NCBI RefSeq assembly: GCF_014646275.1
Contig: NZ_BMND01000003.1
Location: 248,001-312,000 of the forward strand
Length of the DNA: 64,000 bases
From: Streptomyces kronopolitis
GTDB lineage: Bacteria > Actinomycetota > Actinomycetes > Streptomycetales > Streptomycetaceae
Direction of reading: 5' to 3'
The position numbers were made by a program, and so were the translations under genes. The notes beneath the pieces are model-generated. The model saw nothing but the letters and a program-made list of their open reading frames with translations. It did not search any database and was not told the origin of the DNA. Each line of letters begins with the position of its first letter. Within the stretch, counting starts at the first letter, position 1. Of this stretch, positions 43,124 to 51,976 are shown in pieces.

Positions 43124-46100
43124 TCACGGCGACCCGAGCAGCTCCACCTCCGCCAGGGTGCCCCCGTGGTCGGGCAGCAGCCGGTAGTGGCGGTAGCGGC
43201 CCGGCCGGGCGATGCCGAAGACGCGGGTCTGGCGGTCCCAGGTGAAGGACTCGCCCTCGCGGTGGTCCAGCCGCGTCCAGCGCTGCCCGTCGGTGGAGCC
43301 CTCCAGGTTCCAGCCGGACGGCGCCGCGGCGCGCTGTGCCGAGGTGAGGGTGTACGACCCGGCCTCGGCGGCGCGGTCGAGGTCCACCGGGGCGCCGGTC
43401 AGGTCGGCTGAGGTGTCGGAGGTGTTGTCGTAGAGCGGGCCGCCGCCGGGGTCGGTCAGGTCCCGGGGCGGGTCGGGGACCTTGTCGTCCCGGGTGATCG
43501 AGGTCGGCGCCGCGTGCGGGCCGCTGCCCCAGGCGGACGGCCGGGGGCCCATGGTGAAGTCCAGGGTGCCGCCGCGGGCCAGCAGCCGGTGCGGCAGGGC
43601 GGTGGAATTCCACGGGGTGCCGTTCACGGTGAGCTTTTGGACGTAGACGTTGCGGGCGGAGTTGCGCGGGGCGTTGATCGTGAGATCGCGGCCGTTCTCC
43701 AGATGGACGGTGGCCTTGGTGAACAGCGGGGAGCCCACGGCGTATTCACCCTGGCCCATCACCAGCGGATAGAAGCCCAGCGCGCTGAAGACGTACCACG
43801 CGGACATCTCGCCGTTGTCCTCGTCCCCCGGATATCCCTGGCCGGATTCGCTGCCGAGATAGAGCCGGGACATCGCCTCGCGGACCTTCTCCTGGGCCTT
43901 CCAGGGCTGGCCGGCCGCGTCGTAGACATAGGCGATGTGGTGCGAGGGCTGATTGCTGTGCCCGTACATGCCCATGCGGGTGTCGCGGGCCTCGGTCATC
44001 TCGTGGATGACATCGCCGTAGGAGCCGGCGAATTCGCGGGACGCGGTCTCCGGGGTGGAGAAATAGGCGTCCAGCTTGCGCGCCAGGCCGGTCCGGCCGC
44101 CGTAGAGGTTGGCCAGCCCCCGGGTGTCCTGCGGAGCGGTGAAGGCGAAGGTCCAGGCGTTGGTCTCGGTGTAGTCGTAGCCCCAGACGCGGGGGTCGAA
44201 GCGGTCCGGGGGCAGCCGCCAGCCGCCGCGGGCGTCCTTGCCCTGGAAGAAGCCGACCCTGGAGTCGAAGAGCTTGACGTAATTCCGGGCGCGGTCCAGG
44301 AAATACGCCGATTCCTCCTTGTAGCGGGGCTTCTTGGTCTTCTCGTACAGGGCTTGGCCCATGCGGGCGATACCGAAGTCGTTGAGATAGCCCTCCAGCG
44401 CCCAGGACATTCCCTCGCGGGTGTCGGTACTGGTGTAGCCGAGGAACGGGGCGGTGGCCATGCCCTTGCGGCCGACGCCGGGGCTCGGCGGGGCGACGGT
44501 GGCGTTCTTGACCGCCGCGGCATAGGCGGCCTCGGCGTCGAACCCGACCCCCTTGGCATAGGCGTCCGCGAAGGCCACATCGGAACTCGTCCCGGTCATC
44601 AGGTCCGCATAACCGGGCGAGGACCAGCGGGAGATCCAGCCGCCGTCCTTGTATTGCTGCACGAATCCGTCGACCATTTTCCCGGCCCGCTCCGGGGTGA
44701 GCAGGGAATAGGCGGGCCAGGTGGTCCGATAGGTGTCCCAGAAGCCGTTGTTGACGTAGACCTCACCGTCGACGACCTTCGAGCCGGTGCGCTCGGGGGA
44801 GTCCGGGCCGGTCTGCGGGGAGAACGGGCTGGCGTAGCGGCGCCGCGAACCCACCTGTTCGAAGCCGGAGTTGGGGTAGAGGTAGAGCCGGTAGAGGTTG
44901 GAGTAGAGGGTGGTGAGCTGGTCGCGGCTCGCGCCCTGGACCTCGATCCGGCCCAGCAGGTCGTCCCACTGCGCCTGCGCCCGGTCCCGGACGCCGTCGA
45001 AGGCGGTCCCGGCGGGGATCTCCCGGTCCAGGTTCGCCTTGGCCTGGTCCACGCCGATCAGGGACGTCGCGATCCGCATGGTCACGGTGCGGTCCGCGCC
45101 AGGCCGGAAGCGGAGATAACCGGTGACGTCCTTCCCGCCGCCGCCCCCGAGCGGGCCGCCGCCGGTCACCGGCGCGTCGAAGACGCCGTAGACGAAGAGC
45201 CGGGTGGCGCCGACCGACAGCCCGCTGCGGACGTCCGAGAAGCCGGTGACGGTGCCGTGCTCGGTGTCCAGGCTCAGGCCGCCCTTGTCGTTGACGTTGT
45301 CGAAGATCAGGCTCGCCCGGTCGCCGGGGAAGGTGAAGCGCATCAGCGCGGCGTGATCGGTCGGGGTGATCTCCGTCTTGAGGCCGTTGTCGAAGGTCAC
45401 GCCGTAGTAGTGCGGCTTGGCGATCTCGTTGCCGTGGTGGAAGGGCAGCGCCCGGCCGGTGCGCGAGGCGTCCGGGGTGCCGGCCGCGACGGACGGCATC
45501 ACCTGGAAGGTCTGCCGGTCGCCCATCCACGGGCTCGGCTCATGGCTGGCGCTGAAGGCCTGGAGGGTGGGCAGGTTGTCGGCGTTGTTCTTCCGCGCGT
45601 ACTCGTAGAGCCAGTCGGCCGAGCCCGCGTTGGTCACCGGGGTCCAGAAGTTGAAGCCGTTGGGGACGGCCGTGGCGGGGAAGGTGTTGCCGCGCGAGAA
45701 GCTGCCGCTGGAGAGCGTGCCGCGGGTGGTGAGGGCGTAGTCGGAGAGATGGGCGAGCGGCTTGTCCGGGGGCGCGGGGGCCAGGCTGATGTCGTCGACC
45801 CAGCCGCGGAAGGCCGCGGCGGTCCGCGGGGCGCTCGGCGCGTCGTAGCCGACCAGGACGCGGGCGACGGTCTTGCCGGCGGCGACCGCGCCGATCCGCG
45901 CGGCCCGGTGGTTCCACTGGTTGGCGTAGAGCGTCTTGGAGGCGCCCTGCCCCTGCGGCGTCAGCGGCGCGCCGTGCTGGTCGGCGGCGGACAGCTCGCT
46001 GAGGTAGGTGCCGTCGGTGAAGGCCAGGTCGACGGCGGCGTGGGTGGCCGGGTAGTCCGGATCGCTCCGCGCCATCTCCGGGAAGATCTCGTAGGAGAGC

Positions 46101-46540
46101 GCGGTGTCCGCCGTGACGGGGACGCTGACCTCGAAGACCTTGTCGTACGCGTAGCCGTGGCCGGCGGCGGTGTGGGTGCCGGCGTAGCGCAGCGCATGGC
46201 GGCCGCTGTAGCCGGCGTGCGCCTTGGCGGTGGGGGAGTCGGCGGGGCCGGTGTCGGTGCGGGTGCTCATGCCGGGCGCGGCGGGGGTGGTCTCCGGGGT
46301 GACGCCGGCGGCCCTGGGTTGCCCGTCCGGGCCGGTCTCGACGGTGTCCGTCCAGTCCGGCTGAGGGTCGCCGGGCTCGAAGGAGGAGTGGAACTCCGCT
46401 GCCCCGTGCGGGCGTTGGGGTGGTGCGGCCTGGGCCGCGCCGGCCGGCAGGGGCCCGGTGGCGAGGAGCAGGGCGGCCGCCACGAGGACGGCGGGGCGGG
46501 CGAGCGCCCGCGGTGGACGGTGCCGGTGTCTGAGCCGCAC
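43124..46540 (-). CDS. Secreted GH92 alpha-mannosidase with F5/8-type C-terminal domain
   Basis: A 1138-residue exported glycosidase. Residues 1-38 are a signal peptide (AVLVAAALLLATGPLPAGAA). Residues 55-260 form a carbohydrate-binding-like beta domain. GH92 proper spans about 270-1000, with FWTPVTNAGSADWLYEY, NGFWDTYRTTWPAYSLLTPE, GYPGDEDNGEMSAWYVFSAL and GFYPLVMGQGEYAVGSPLF. The acidic residues in GDEDNGEMS are the expected catalytic area of this Ca-dependent inverting family. The last 130 residues look like an F5/8-type sugar-binding module. GTG at 46540 has GAGAGGG five bases upstream. It should trim alpha-mannosides outside the cell. A LacI-type site overlaps its promoter. Confidence 0.9.
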   Translation of the reverse strand: MRLRHRHRPPRALARPAVLVAAALLLATGPLPAGAAQAAPPQRPHGAAEFHSSFEPGDPQPDWTDTVETGPDGQPRAAGVTPETTPAAPGMSTRTDTGPADSPTAKAHAGYSGRHALRYAGTHTAAGHGYAYDKVFEVSVPVTADTALSYEIFPEMARSDPDYPATHAAVDLAFTDGTYLSELSAADQHGAPLTPQGQGASKTLYANQWNHRAARIGAVAAGKTVARVLVGYDAPSAPRTAAAFRGWVDDISLAPAPPDKPLAHLSDYALTTRGTLSSGSFSRGNTFPATAVPNGFNFWTPVTNAGSADWLYEYARKNNADNLPTLQAFSASHEPSPWMGDRQTFQVMPSVAAGTPDASRTGRALPFHHGNEIAKPHYYGVTFDNGLKTEITPTDHAALMRFTFPGDRASLIFDNVNDKGGLSLDTEHGTVTGFSDVRSGLSVGATRLFVYGVFDAPVTGGGPLGGGGGKDVTGYLRFRPGADRTVTMRIATSLIGVDQAKANLDREIPAGTAFDGVRDRAQAQWDDLLGRIEVQGASRDQLTTLYSNLYRLYLYPNSGFEQVGSRRRYASPFSPQTGPDSPERTGSKVVDGEVYVNNGFWDTYRTTWPAYSLLTPERAGKMVDGFVQQYKDGGWISRWSSPGYADLMTGTSSDVAFADAYAKGVGFDAEAAYAAAVKNATVAPPSPGVGRKGMATAPFLGYTSTDTREGMSWALEGYLNDFGIARMGQALYEKTKKPRYKEESAYFLDRARNYVKLFDSRVGFFQGKDARGGWRLPPDRFDPRVWGYDYTETNAWTFAFTAPQDTRGLANLYGGRTGLARKLDAYFSTPETASREFAGSYGDVIHEMTEARDTRMGMYGHSNQPSHHIAYVYDAAGQPWKAQEKVREAMSRLYLGSESGQGYPGDEDNGEMSAWYVFSALGFYPLVMGQGEYAVGSPLFTKATVHLENGRDLTINAPRNSARNVYVQKLTVNGTPWNSTALPHRLLARGGTLDFTMGPRPSAWGSGPHAAPTSITRDDKVPDPPRDLTDPGGGPLYDNTSDTSADLTGAPVDLDRAAEAGSYTLTSAQRAAAPSGWNLEGSTDGQRWTRLDHREGESFTWDRQTRVFGIARPGRYRHYRLLPDHGGTLAEVELLGSP

Positions 46541-46560
46541 GCAAGCCCTCTCAACCAGGG

Positions 46561-46574
46561 TGACATCGTTGTCA
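46561..46574. promoter_or_regulatory. LacI-type operator at the GH92 promoter
   Basis: TGACATCGTTGTCA has TGACA/TGTCA arms and a central CG, the hallmark of LacI-family operators. It lies 21 bases upstream of the mannosidase start. A close variant occurs before xylF (51864-51877). Confidence 0.65.
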
Positions 46575-46776
46575 GTTGGGTGGCGCCAAGGTAAGGCAGA
46601 GATAAGTAACGTGCGTGGGGGCCGTGGTGTCAAGGGTGACGCCGAGATCGGTGGGCCGGTCGGGTCACCGGGGTGCCCGGTGGCGGCGACCGGAAAATCC
46701 TCCGTATGCCGGGGAGGTCTCAACTAGGGAAAGACTGCCGTCCGGCCCTGCGTTCGATCTTGCCCCTGCGAGGGGA

Positions 46777-46792
46777 AGTGGACTATACCTGT
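46777..46792. promoter_or_regulatory. DasR-responsive element candidate upstream of ngcE
   Basis: AGTGGACTATACCTGT matches about 13 of 16 positions of the DasR consensus (AGTGGTCTAGACCACT-like). It lies 183 bases before ngcE. DasR is the GlcNAc-responsive repressor of Streptomyces, so control of a GlcNAc/chitobiose transporter fits. The 46541-46974 gap contains this site, the LacI-type site at 46561, and no gene. Confidence 0.6.
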
Positions 46793-46974
46793 CGGCGTCC
46801 GGCCGGCCGTGCGACACGGCCGTGGATCCGGGGGGAAGGCGGGGAACGGATGACCTCTCCGCACGTCCCTGGCGAGCCCGGTGCACATCCCGTACAACTC
46901 AGCTTCATCTGACCCGCGGTGCCGGGGTGGCTCCGGTACACCGCCTGAGTCCTGAAGAAGGCGAGGACTTGAGC

Positions 46975-48411
46975 ATGGGATCCACCTCTTCATTCAACCG
47001 TCGTGATCTGGTCAAACGAGCCGCTGCCCTCGGCATCATCGCCGTACCGGCCATGGGGACGCTGTCGGCGTGCGCCACCGGAGGCGGTGGCGGCAACGAG
47101 GACAAAGGCGCCAAGAACAAGGGCGCGACCTCGGCGAAGAACCCGCTGGGAGTGAAGAAGGGCGCGCCGCTCGAGGCGTTCATCTTCAAGGGCGGCCTCG
47201 GTGATCAGTACGCCAAGGACGCCGAGGCCGACTTCGGCAAGACCTATGGCGTCACCGTCAAGCACACCGGAACGCAGCAGATCGGACCGAAGCTGCAGCC
47301 GCGCTTCGCCGGCGGGAATCCCCCGGACCTCATCGACAACTCCGGTGCCGACCACCTGGACATGAACAAGCTGTCCGCACAGGGGCAGTTGCAGGATCTG
47401 ACGGAATTGCTCGACGCGCCCTCGCTGGACGACCCGAAGAAGAAGGTCCGGGACACGCTCTATCCCAGCACCCTGGAAAAGGGCAAGCACAAGGATGCCT
47501 TCGACGTCTTCTACTACGCGTTCACGGTCTACGGCACCTGGTATTCACAGAAGCTGCTGAAGGACAAGGGCTGGGAGTACCCGGCCTCGTTCGACGACAT
47601 GATCAAGCTCTGCGGCGAGATCAAGAAGGCGGGCGTGGCGCCCTGGACGTACCCGGGCAAGTACCCGTACTACGTCCACTTCAATTTGTTCGCGCAGATC
47701 GCCAAGATCGGCGGCCTCGACAAATGGATCGCCATCGACAATCTGGAGCCCAAGGCCTGGACGTCGAACGACGCGGTCAAGCAGGTCGTCGAGCACTATG
47801 CGGAGCTGGCCGCCAAGGGCTACTTCCTCCAGGGCAGCCAGGGCCTGACGCACATCCAGTCGCAGACCGCCTGGACCCGCGGCAAGGCCGTCTTCATCCC
47901 CAACGGCTCCTGGGTGGAGAACGAGGCCTCCCCGACCACGCCGAAGGACTTCGGGATGGCCGTCGGACCGCTGTTCAACGGCGGCAGCGGCGACAGGATG
48001 CCGCACGGCACCCTGCGCGCCGAGCCCAGTGAGCCGTTCATCGTGGCGAAGGACGGCAAGAACCCGGTCGGCGGAATGGAGCTGCTGCGCATCCTGCTCT
48101 CCAAGAAGCACGCGCAGAATTTCGCGACCAAGGTCCGGTCGCTCACCGCCGTCAAGGGCGCGACCGAGGGCATGCGGCTCTCGCCGGGGCTCTCCTCGGC
48201 GGCCGAGGCCGTCACGGCGGGCGGCCGGAACCTGCTGATGATCCAGCTGCAGGAGTGGTACCCGAAGCTGACCGACGAGAAGCTGGGCGGCCTCACCAGC
48301 CAGCTGCTGACCGGTGACATGAAGGCAGCGGAGTGGATCAAAAAGGCCCAGCAGTACGCGGACGAGTTCGCCAAGGACGACTCCGTCACCAAGTTCCACC
48401 GCGAGTCCTGA
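46975..48411 (+). CDS. ngcE: GlcNAc/N,N'-diacetylchitobiose-binding lipoprotein
   Basis: A 478-residue ABC solute-binding lipoprotein. The N-terminus has twin arginines (FNRRDLVKRAAALG), a hydrophobic stretch and the lipobox LSAC near residue 34, so it may use the Tat route before lipidation. The mature part is a cluster-B sugar-binding fold (FAGGNPPDLIDNSGADHLDM; GKAVFIPNGSWVENEA; FGMAVGPLFNGG). Two permease genes follow, and the neighbours (ROK regulator, xylFGH, dxs) match the ngcEFG locus I recall in S. coelicolor. There is no ATPase gene; such systems commonly use the shared MsiK ATPase encoded elsewhere. Confidence 0.88.
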   Translation: MGSTSSFNRRDLVKRAAALGIIAVPAMGTLSACATGGGGGNEDKGAKNKGATSAKNPLGVKKGAPLEAFIFKGGLGDQYAKDAEADFGKTYGVTVKHTGTQQIGPKLQPRFAGGNPPDLIDNSGADHLDMNKLSAQGQLQDLTELLDAPSLDDPKKKVRDTLYPSTLEKGKHKDAFDVFYYAFTVYGTWYSQKLLKDKGWEYPASFDDMIKLCGEIKKAGVAPWTYPGKYPYYVHFNLFAQIAKIGGLDKWIAIDNLEPKAWTSNDAVKQVVEHYAELAAKGYFLQGSQGLTHIQSQTAWTRGKAVFIPNGSWVENEASPTTPKDFGMAVGPLFNGGSGDRMPHGTLRAEPSEPFIVAKDGKNPVGGMELLRILLSKKHAQNFATKVRSLTAVKGATEGMRLSPGLSSAAEAVTAGGRNLLMIQLQEWYPKLTDEKLGGLTSQLLTGDMKAAEWIKKAQQYADEFAKDDSVTKFHRES

Positions 48412-48451
48412 CCGCATACGCCACCTGACGAGGGAGGGGCCGGGGAGCGCA

Positions 48452-49375
48452 ATGCAACACGGCAAGTACCGATTCATCGTGGGGTTCCTGGCCCTGCCTC
48501 TGCTGATCTACGCGATCTTTGTGATCTCGCCGTTCGTCCAGGCATTCCAGATCTCGACCACGGAATGGAGCGGCCTGCGCGGCGCCGCCAAGAACATCGG
48601 GCTGGGCAACTACGACAAGCTGCTGCACAGCGACGAGTTCTGGAACGCGCTGCGGCACAACATCGTGATGCTGGTGCTGGTCCCCATCGCCACCCTCGCC
48701 CTGGGGCTGTTCTTCGCCTTCATGCTCAATGTCGGCGGCCGGGCCCGCCGCGGCGCCCTCATCACCGGCGTCCGCGGGGCCTCGTTCTACAAATTCGTCT
48801 ACTTCTTCCCGCAGGTCATCTCGATCACCATCATCTCGGTGATCTGGTTCAACATCTACAACCCGGATCCGCACGACGGCATGCTCAACTCGCTTCTCGG
48901 CGCGGTGGGTCTGGACTCGTTGCAGAGTTCCTGGCTGGGCGCCCGCAGCATCGCCCTCGCCTGCATCATGGTGGTGATGGTCTGGGCGAATGTCGGCTTC
49001 TATGTCGTGCTCTTCTCCGCCGCCATGGCCTCCATTCCGCGGGAGATCTACGAGGCCTCGCTGCTGGACGGGGCCAACCGGCTCCACACCTTCTTCCGGA
49101 TCACCCTGCCGCTGCTGTGGGACACCGTGCAGACCGGCTGGGTCTATATGGGCATCATCGCGATGGACGCCTTCGCCCTGGTGCAGATCATGTCGGTCAA
49201 CATGGGCGGGCCGGACGGCGCCACCGATGTCGTGCCGCTGCGGCTCTACCAAACCGCCTTCCGTGACAGCCAGTTCGGCTACGCGGCGGCGATGGGCGTC
49301 GCCATGCTCGTCGTCACGCTGTTGTTCGCCGTCCTCACGATGCGCTTCGCGCGCCGTGAGCGGATCGAGTTCTAG
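48452..49375 (+). CDS. ngcF: Sugar ABC transporter permease, MalF type
   Basis: A 307-residue inner-membrane permease with six helices, starting FIVGFLALPLLIYAIFVISP. The cytoplasmic EAA loop that contacts the ATPase is EASLLDGANRLHTFFRITLP near residue 200. It forms a heterodimer with the next gene product and is co-transcribed with ngcE (41-base gap) and ngcG (12-base gap). Confidence 0.92.
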   Translation: MQHGKYRFIVGFLALPLLIYAIFVISPFVQAFQISTTEWSGLRGAAKNIGLGNYDKLLHSDEFWNALRHNIVMLVLVPIATLALGLFFAFMLNVGGRARRGALITGVRGASFYKFVYFFPQVISITIISVIWFNIYNPDPHDGMLNSLLGAVGLDSLQSSWLGARSIALACIMVVMVWANVGFYVVLFSAAMASIPREIYEASLLDGANRLHTFFRITLPLLWDTVQTGWVYMGIIAMDAFALVQIMSVNMGGPDGATDVVPLRLYQTAFRDSQFGYAAAMGVAMLVVTLLFAVLTMRFARRERIEF

Positions 49376-49386
49376 GGGCAGGGCGC

Positions 49387-50316
49387 ATGACGACGGAAAC
49401 CAATGCGGTGGAGAAACTCCCGGCGGCGGCCGGACGGCGGTCCGAGGGCGGGAAAAGCGCCCGGACCACCCACGGCGGCACCGAGCGCGGCGTGCTGAAC
49501 GTCTTCTCGCACGGCATGCTCATCGTGTGGGCGCTGATGGTGGGCATGCCGCTGCTGTGGGTGCTGTGGAGCTCCTTCAAGAGCAGCGGGGACATCCTCA
49601 GCACGCCCTGGTCGCTGCCGGACCGGCTGCACTTCGAGAACTGGAGCAACGCCTGGGAGAAGGCGAACATCGGCAAGATGTTCCTCAACACCCTGATCGT
49701 GGTGGGTGGTTCGGTCACCGGCACGATGGTGCTCGGCTCCATGGCGGGCTACGTGCTGGCGCGGTTCACCTTCCCGGGCAACCGCGTCCTCTACTACCTC
49801 TTCGTGGCCGGGATGTCCTTCCCGGTGTTCATGCTGGTCATCCCGCTGTTCTTCGTGATGAGGGACTTCCCGGGAATCCCGCTGCTGGCCACCTACCAGG
49901 GCCTGATCGCGGTCTACATCGCCTACTCGCTGCCGTTCACCGTCTTCTTCATGACGTCCTTCTTCCGCACCCTGCCGACCTCGGTGGCGGAGGCGGCGAT
50001 GATCGACGGTGCCTCGCACGCCAGGACGTTCTTCCAGGTGATGCTGCCGATGGCCAAGCCCGGCCTGATCAGCATCGGCATCTTCAACTTCCTGGGGCAG
50101 TGGAATCAGTACCTGCTGCCGATGGTCCTCAACCAGGACGAGGACAAGTACGTGCTGACGCAGGGCCTGGCCAACATCGCGCTCCAGCAGGGCTATGAGG
50201 GGGACTGGGGCGGGCTGATGGCCGGCATGATGATCGCGATGCTGCCGGTGCTGCTGGTGTACTTCATCTTCCAGCGCCAGGTGCAGGCGGGGCTGACGGC
50301 GGGGGCGCTCAAGTAG
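49387..50316 (+). CDS. ngcG: Sugar ABC transporter permease, MalG type
   Basis: A 309-residue permease. A 40-residue soluble N-terminus precedes six helices (VFSHGMLIVWALMVGMPLLW; VLYYLFVAGMSFPVFMLVIP). EAA loop: EAAMIDGASHARTFFQVMLP. It ends with a short cytoplasmic tail VQAGLTAGALK typical of MalG-like subunits. Last gene of the ngc operon; a perfect hairpin follows about 95 bases later. Confidence 0.92.
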   Translation: MTTETNAVEKLPAAAGRRSEGGKSARTTHGGTERGVLNVFSHGMLIVWALMVGMPLLWVLWSSFKSSGDILSTPWSLPDRLHFENWSNAWEKANIGKMFLNTLIVVGGSVTGTMVLGSMAGYVLARFTFPGNRVLYYLFVAGMSFPVFMLVIPLFFVMRDFPGIPLLATYQGLIAVYIAYSLPFTVFFMTSFFRTLPTSVAEAAMIDGASHARTFFQVMLPMAKPGLISIGIFNFLGQWNQYLLPMVLNQDEDKYVLTQGLANIALQQGYEGDWGGLMAGMMIAMLPVLLVYFIFQRQVQAGLTAGALK

Positions 50317-50409
50317 GACCCCGGCCGCGGAACCGGCCCTTTGTTCGTACCGGCGATTGTTTTGCGCCATCCTGATATCCGCCCGCGCACGCTCCGACGT
50401 GCGCACATC

Positions 50410-50439
50410 GGGGCGGCTCCGCGTCGGCGGAGCCGCCCC
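50410..50439 (+). terminator. Terminator after ngcG
   Basis: A perfect 13-base stem (GGGGCGGCTCCGC / GCGGAGCCGCCCC) with loop GTCG. It separates the ngc operon from the ROK regulator. The remaining part of the 320-bp gap to 50636 holds the rok promoter region and no gene. Confidence 0.85.
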
Positions 50440-50636
50440 GCGGCCTTTCCGCCGGGCCGACCGTCGATCATGCCGGGCTCAACGCCTTGACGGGACTTCC
50501 CGGCTGGAGTTCTGCTTAGGGTTCACATGTTGAATCGACGGCCGCCCCTCGACGAGGTGGGTGCGGTCGGCCGGAGGTCGTCGCGCCTCCCCGGTCACCG
50601 CTGGGGGAGCCCGGCCCGAGACGGGAGAATGAGTCA

Positions 50637-51836
50637 ATGGAGACTCCGGGGTCGCAGTCCTCGCTGCACCGGGCCAATCTGGAGCGGGTCGTCCGCGCGG
50701 TGCGGATGGCGGGCTCGCTCACCCAGGCGGAGATCGCCCGGAGCACCGGGCTGTCCGCGGCCACCGTTTCCAACATCGTTCGTGAGTTGAAGGACGGCGG
50801 GACCGTTGAGGTGACCCCGACCTCGGCGGGCGGGCGGCGGGCGCGCAGCGTCTCGCTCTCCGGCGACGCGGGCATCGTCGTGGGGGTCGATTTCGGGCAC
50901 TCCCATCTGCGGGTGGCGGTCGGCAACCTCGCCCATCAGGTGCTCGCCGAGCAGTCCGAGCCGATCGACGTGGACGCCTCCGCCGCGGAGGGCTTCGACC
51001 GGGCGGAACAGCTGGTCAACCGGCTGGTCGAGGCCACCGGGATCGGCGCCGGCAAGGTCATCGGCGTCGGGCTGGGCGTGCCCGGGCCGATCGACGTGGA
51101 ATCCGGGACGCTGGGCTCGACCGCGATCCTGCCGGGCTGGTCGGGGACGAACCCGGGCCGGGAGCTGTCCGGGCGCCTGGGGGTGCCCGTCTACGTCGAC
51201 AACGACGCCAACCTGGGCGCGCTCGGCGAGCTGGTGTGGGGCGGCGGCCGCGGGGCCTCGGACCTGGCCTACATCAAGGTCGCCAGCGGGGTCGGCGCCG
51301 GCCTGGTGATCAGCGGCCAGATCTACCGCGGACCGGGCGGCACGGCGGGCGAGATCGGGCACATCACGCTGGACGAGTCCGGTCCGGTGTGCCGCTGCGG
51401 CAACCGCGGCTGCCTGGAGACCTTCACCGCGGCCCGGTACGTCCTCCCGCTGCTGCAGCCGAGCCACGGCCCGGACCTGACCATGGCGCGGGTGGTGCAG
51501 CTGGCCCGCGAGGGCGACCCCGGCTGCCGGCGGGTCATCGCGGACGTAGGCCGTCATATCGGTAGTGGTGTGGCGAATCTGTGCAATCTGCTCAATCCCA
51601 GCCGAGTGGTGCTCGGCGGCGACCTCGCGGAGGCCGGCGAGCTGGTCCTCGCGCCGATCCGGGAGTCGGTCTCGCGCTACGCGATCCCCAGCGCGGCACG
51701 GCAGTTGGGGATCGTCCCCGGCACCCTGGGCGGCCGCGCCGAGGTGCTGGGCGCGCTGGCGCTGGTGCTGAGCGAGATGGGCGATTCCTCCCTGCTGGAC
51801 GGCGGGCAGCAGGCGGACGCCCCGGCCCTGGCGTGA
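50637..51836 (+). CDS. rok7B7: ROK-family transcriptional regulator
   Basis: A 399-residue ROK repressor. N-terminal MarR-like helix-turn-helix at about residues 20-75 (GSLTQAEIARSTGLSAATVS). The sugar-kinase-like domain has the ATP/phosphate motif VGVDFGHSHLRVAVG, VPVYVDNDANLGALGELVWG, GGTAGEIGHITLDESG and the zinc-binding ROK signature CRCGNRGCLE. It lies between the GlcNAc-type and xylose-type transporter operons, the position of Rok7B7 in S. coelicolor, which is reported to influence carbon repression, xylose transport and antibiotic production. GGGAGA lies eight bases before the ATG. Confidence 0.92.
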   Translation: METPGSQSSLHRANLERVVRAVRMAGSLTQAEIARSTGLSAATVSNIVRELKDGGTVEVTPTSAGGRRARSVSLSGDAGIVVGVDFGHSHLRVAVGNLAHQVLAEQSEPIDVDASAAEGFDRAEQLVNRLVEATGIGAGKVIGVGLGVPGPIDVESGTLGSTAILPGWSGTNPGRELSGRLGVPVYVDNDANLGALGELVWGGGRGASDLAYIKVASGVGAGLVISGQIYRGPGGTAGEIGHITLDESGPVCRCGNRGCLETFTAARYVLPLLQPSHGPDLTMARVVQLAREGDPGCRRVIADVGRHIGSGVANLCNLLNPSRVVLGGDLAEAGELVLAPIRESVSRYAIPSAARQLGIVPGTLGGRAEVLGALALVLSEMGDSSLLDGGQQADAPALA

Positions 51837-51863
51837 CCGCTCTGAGTTCACACAGCTAACGCA

Positions 51864-51877
51864 TGGCACCGTTGTCA
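51864..51877. promoter_or_regulatory. LacI-type operator upstream of xylF
   Basis: TGGCACCGTTGTCA differs from the GH92-promoter site (46561-46574) at three positions while keeping TGnCAnCGTTGTCA. It is 100 bases upstream of xylF. It could be bound by a LacI-family protein encoded elsewhere or be the target of the adjacent ROK protein. Confidence 0.55.
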
Positions 51878-51976
51878 TCTCGTTAAGGATTTACTCCTTG
51901 ACGGTCGGCTGGTGTCCGAGTTGACTTCCAGCCACCTCGGCCGCAACGACGCGGCCACGTCAGGGAGGCAACCCCA

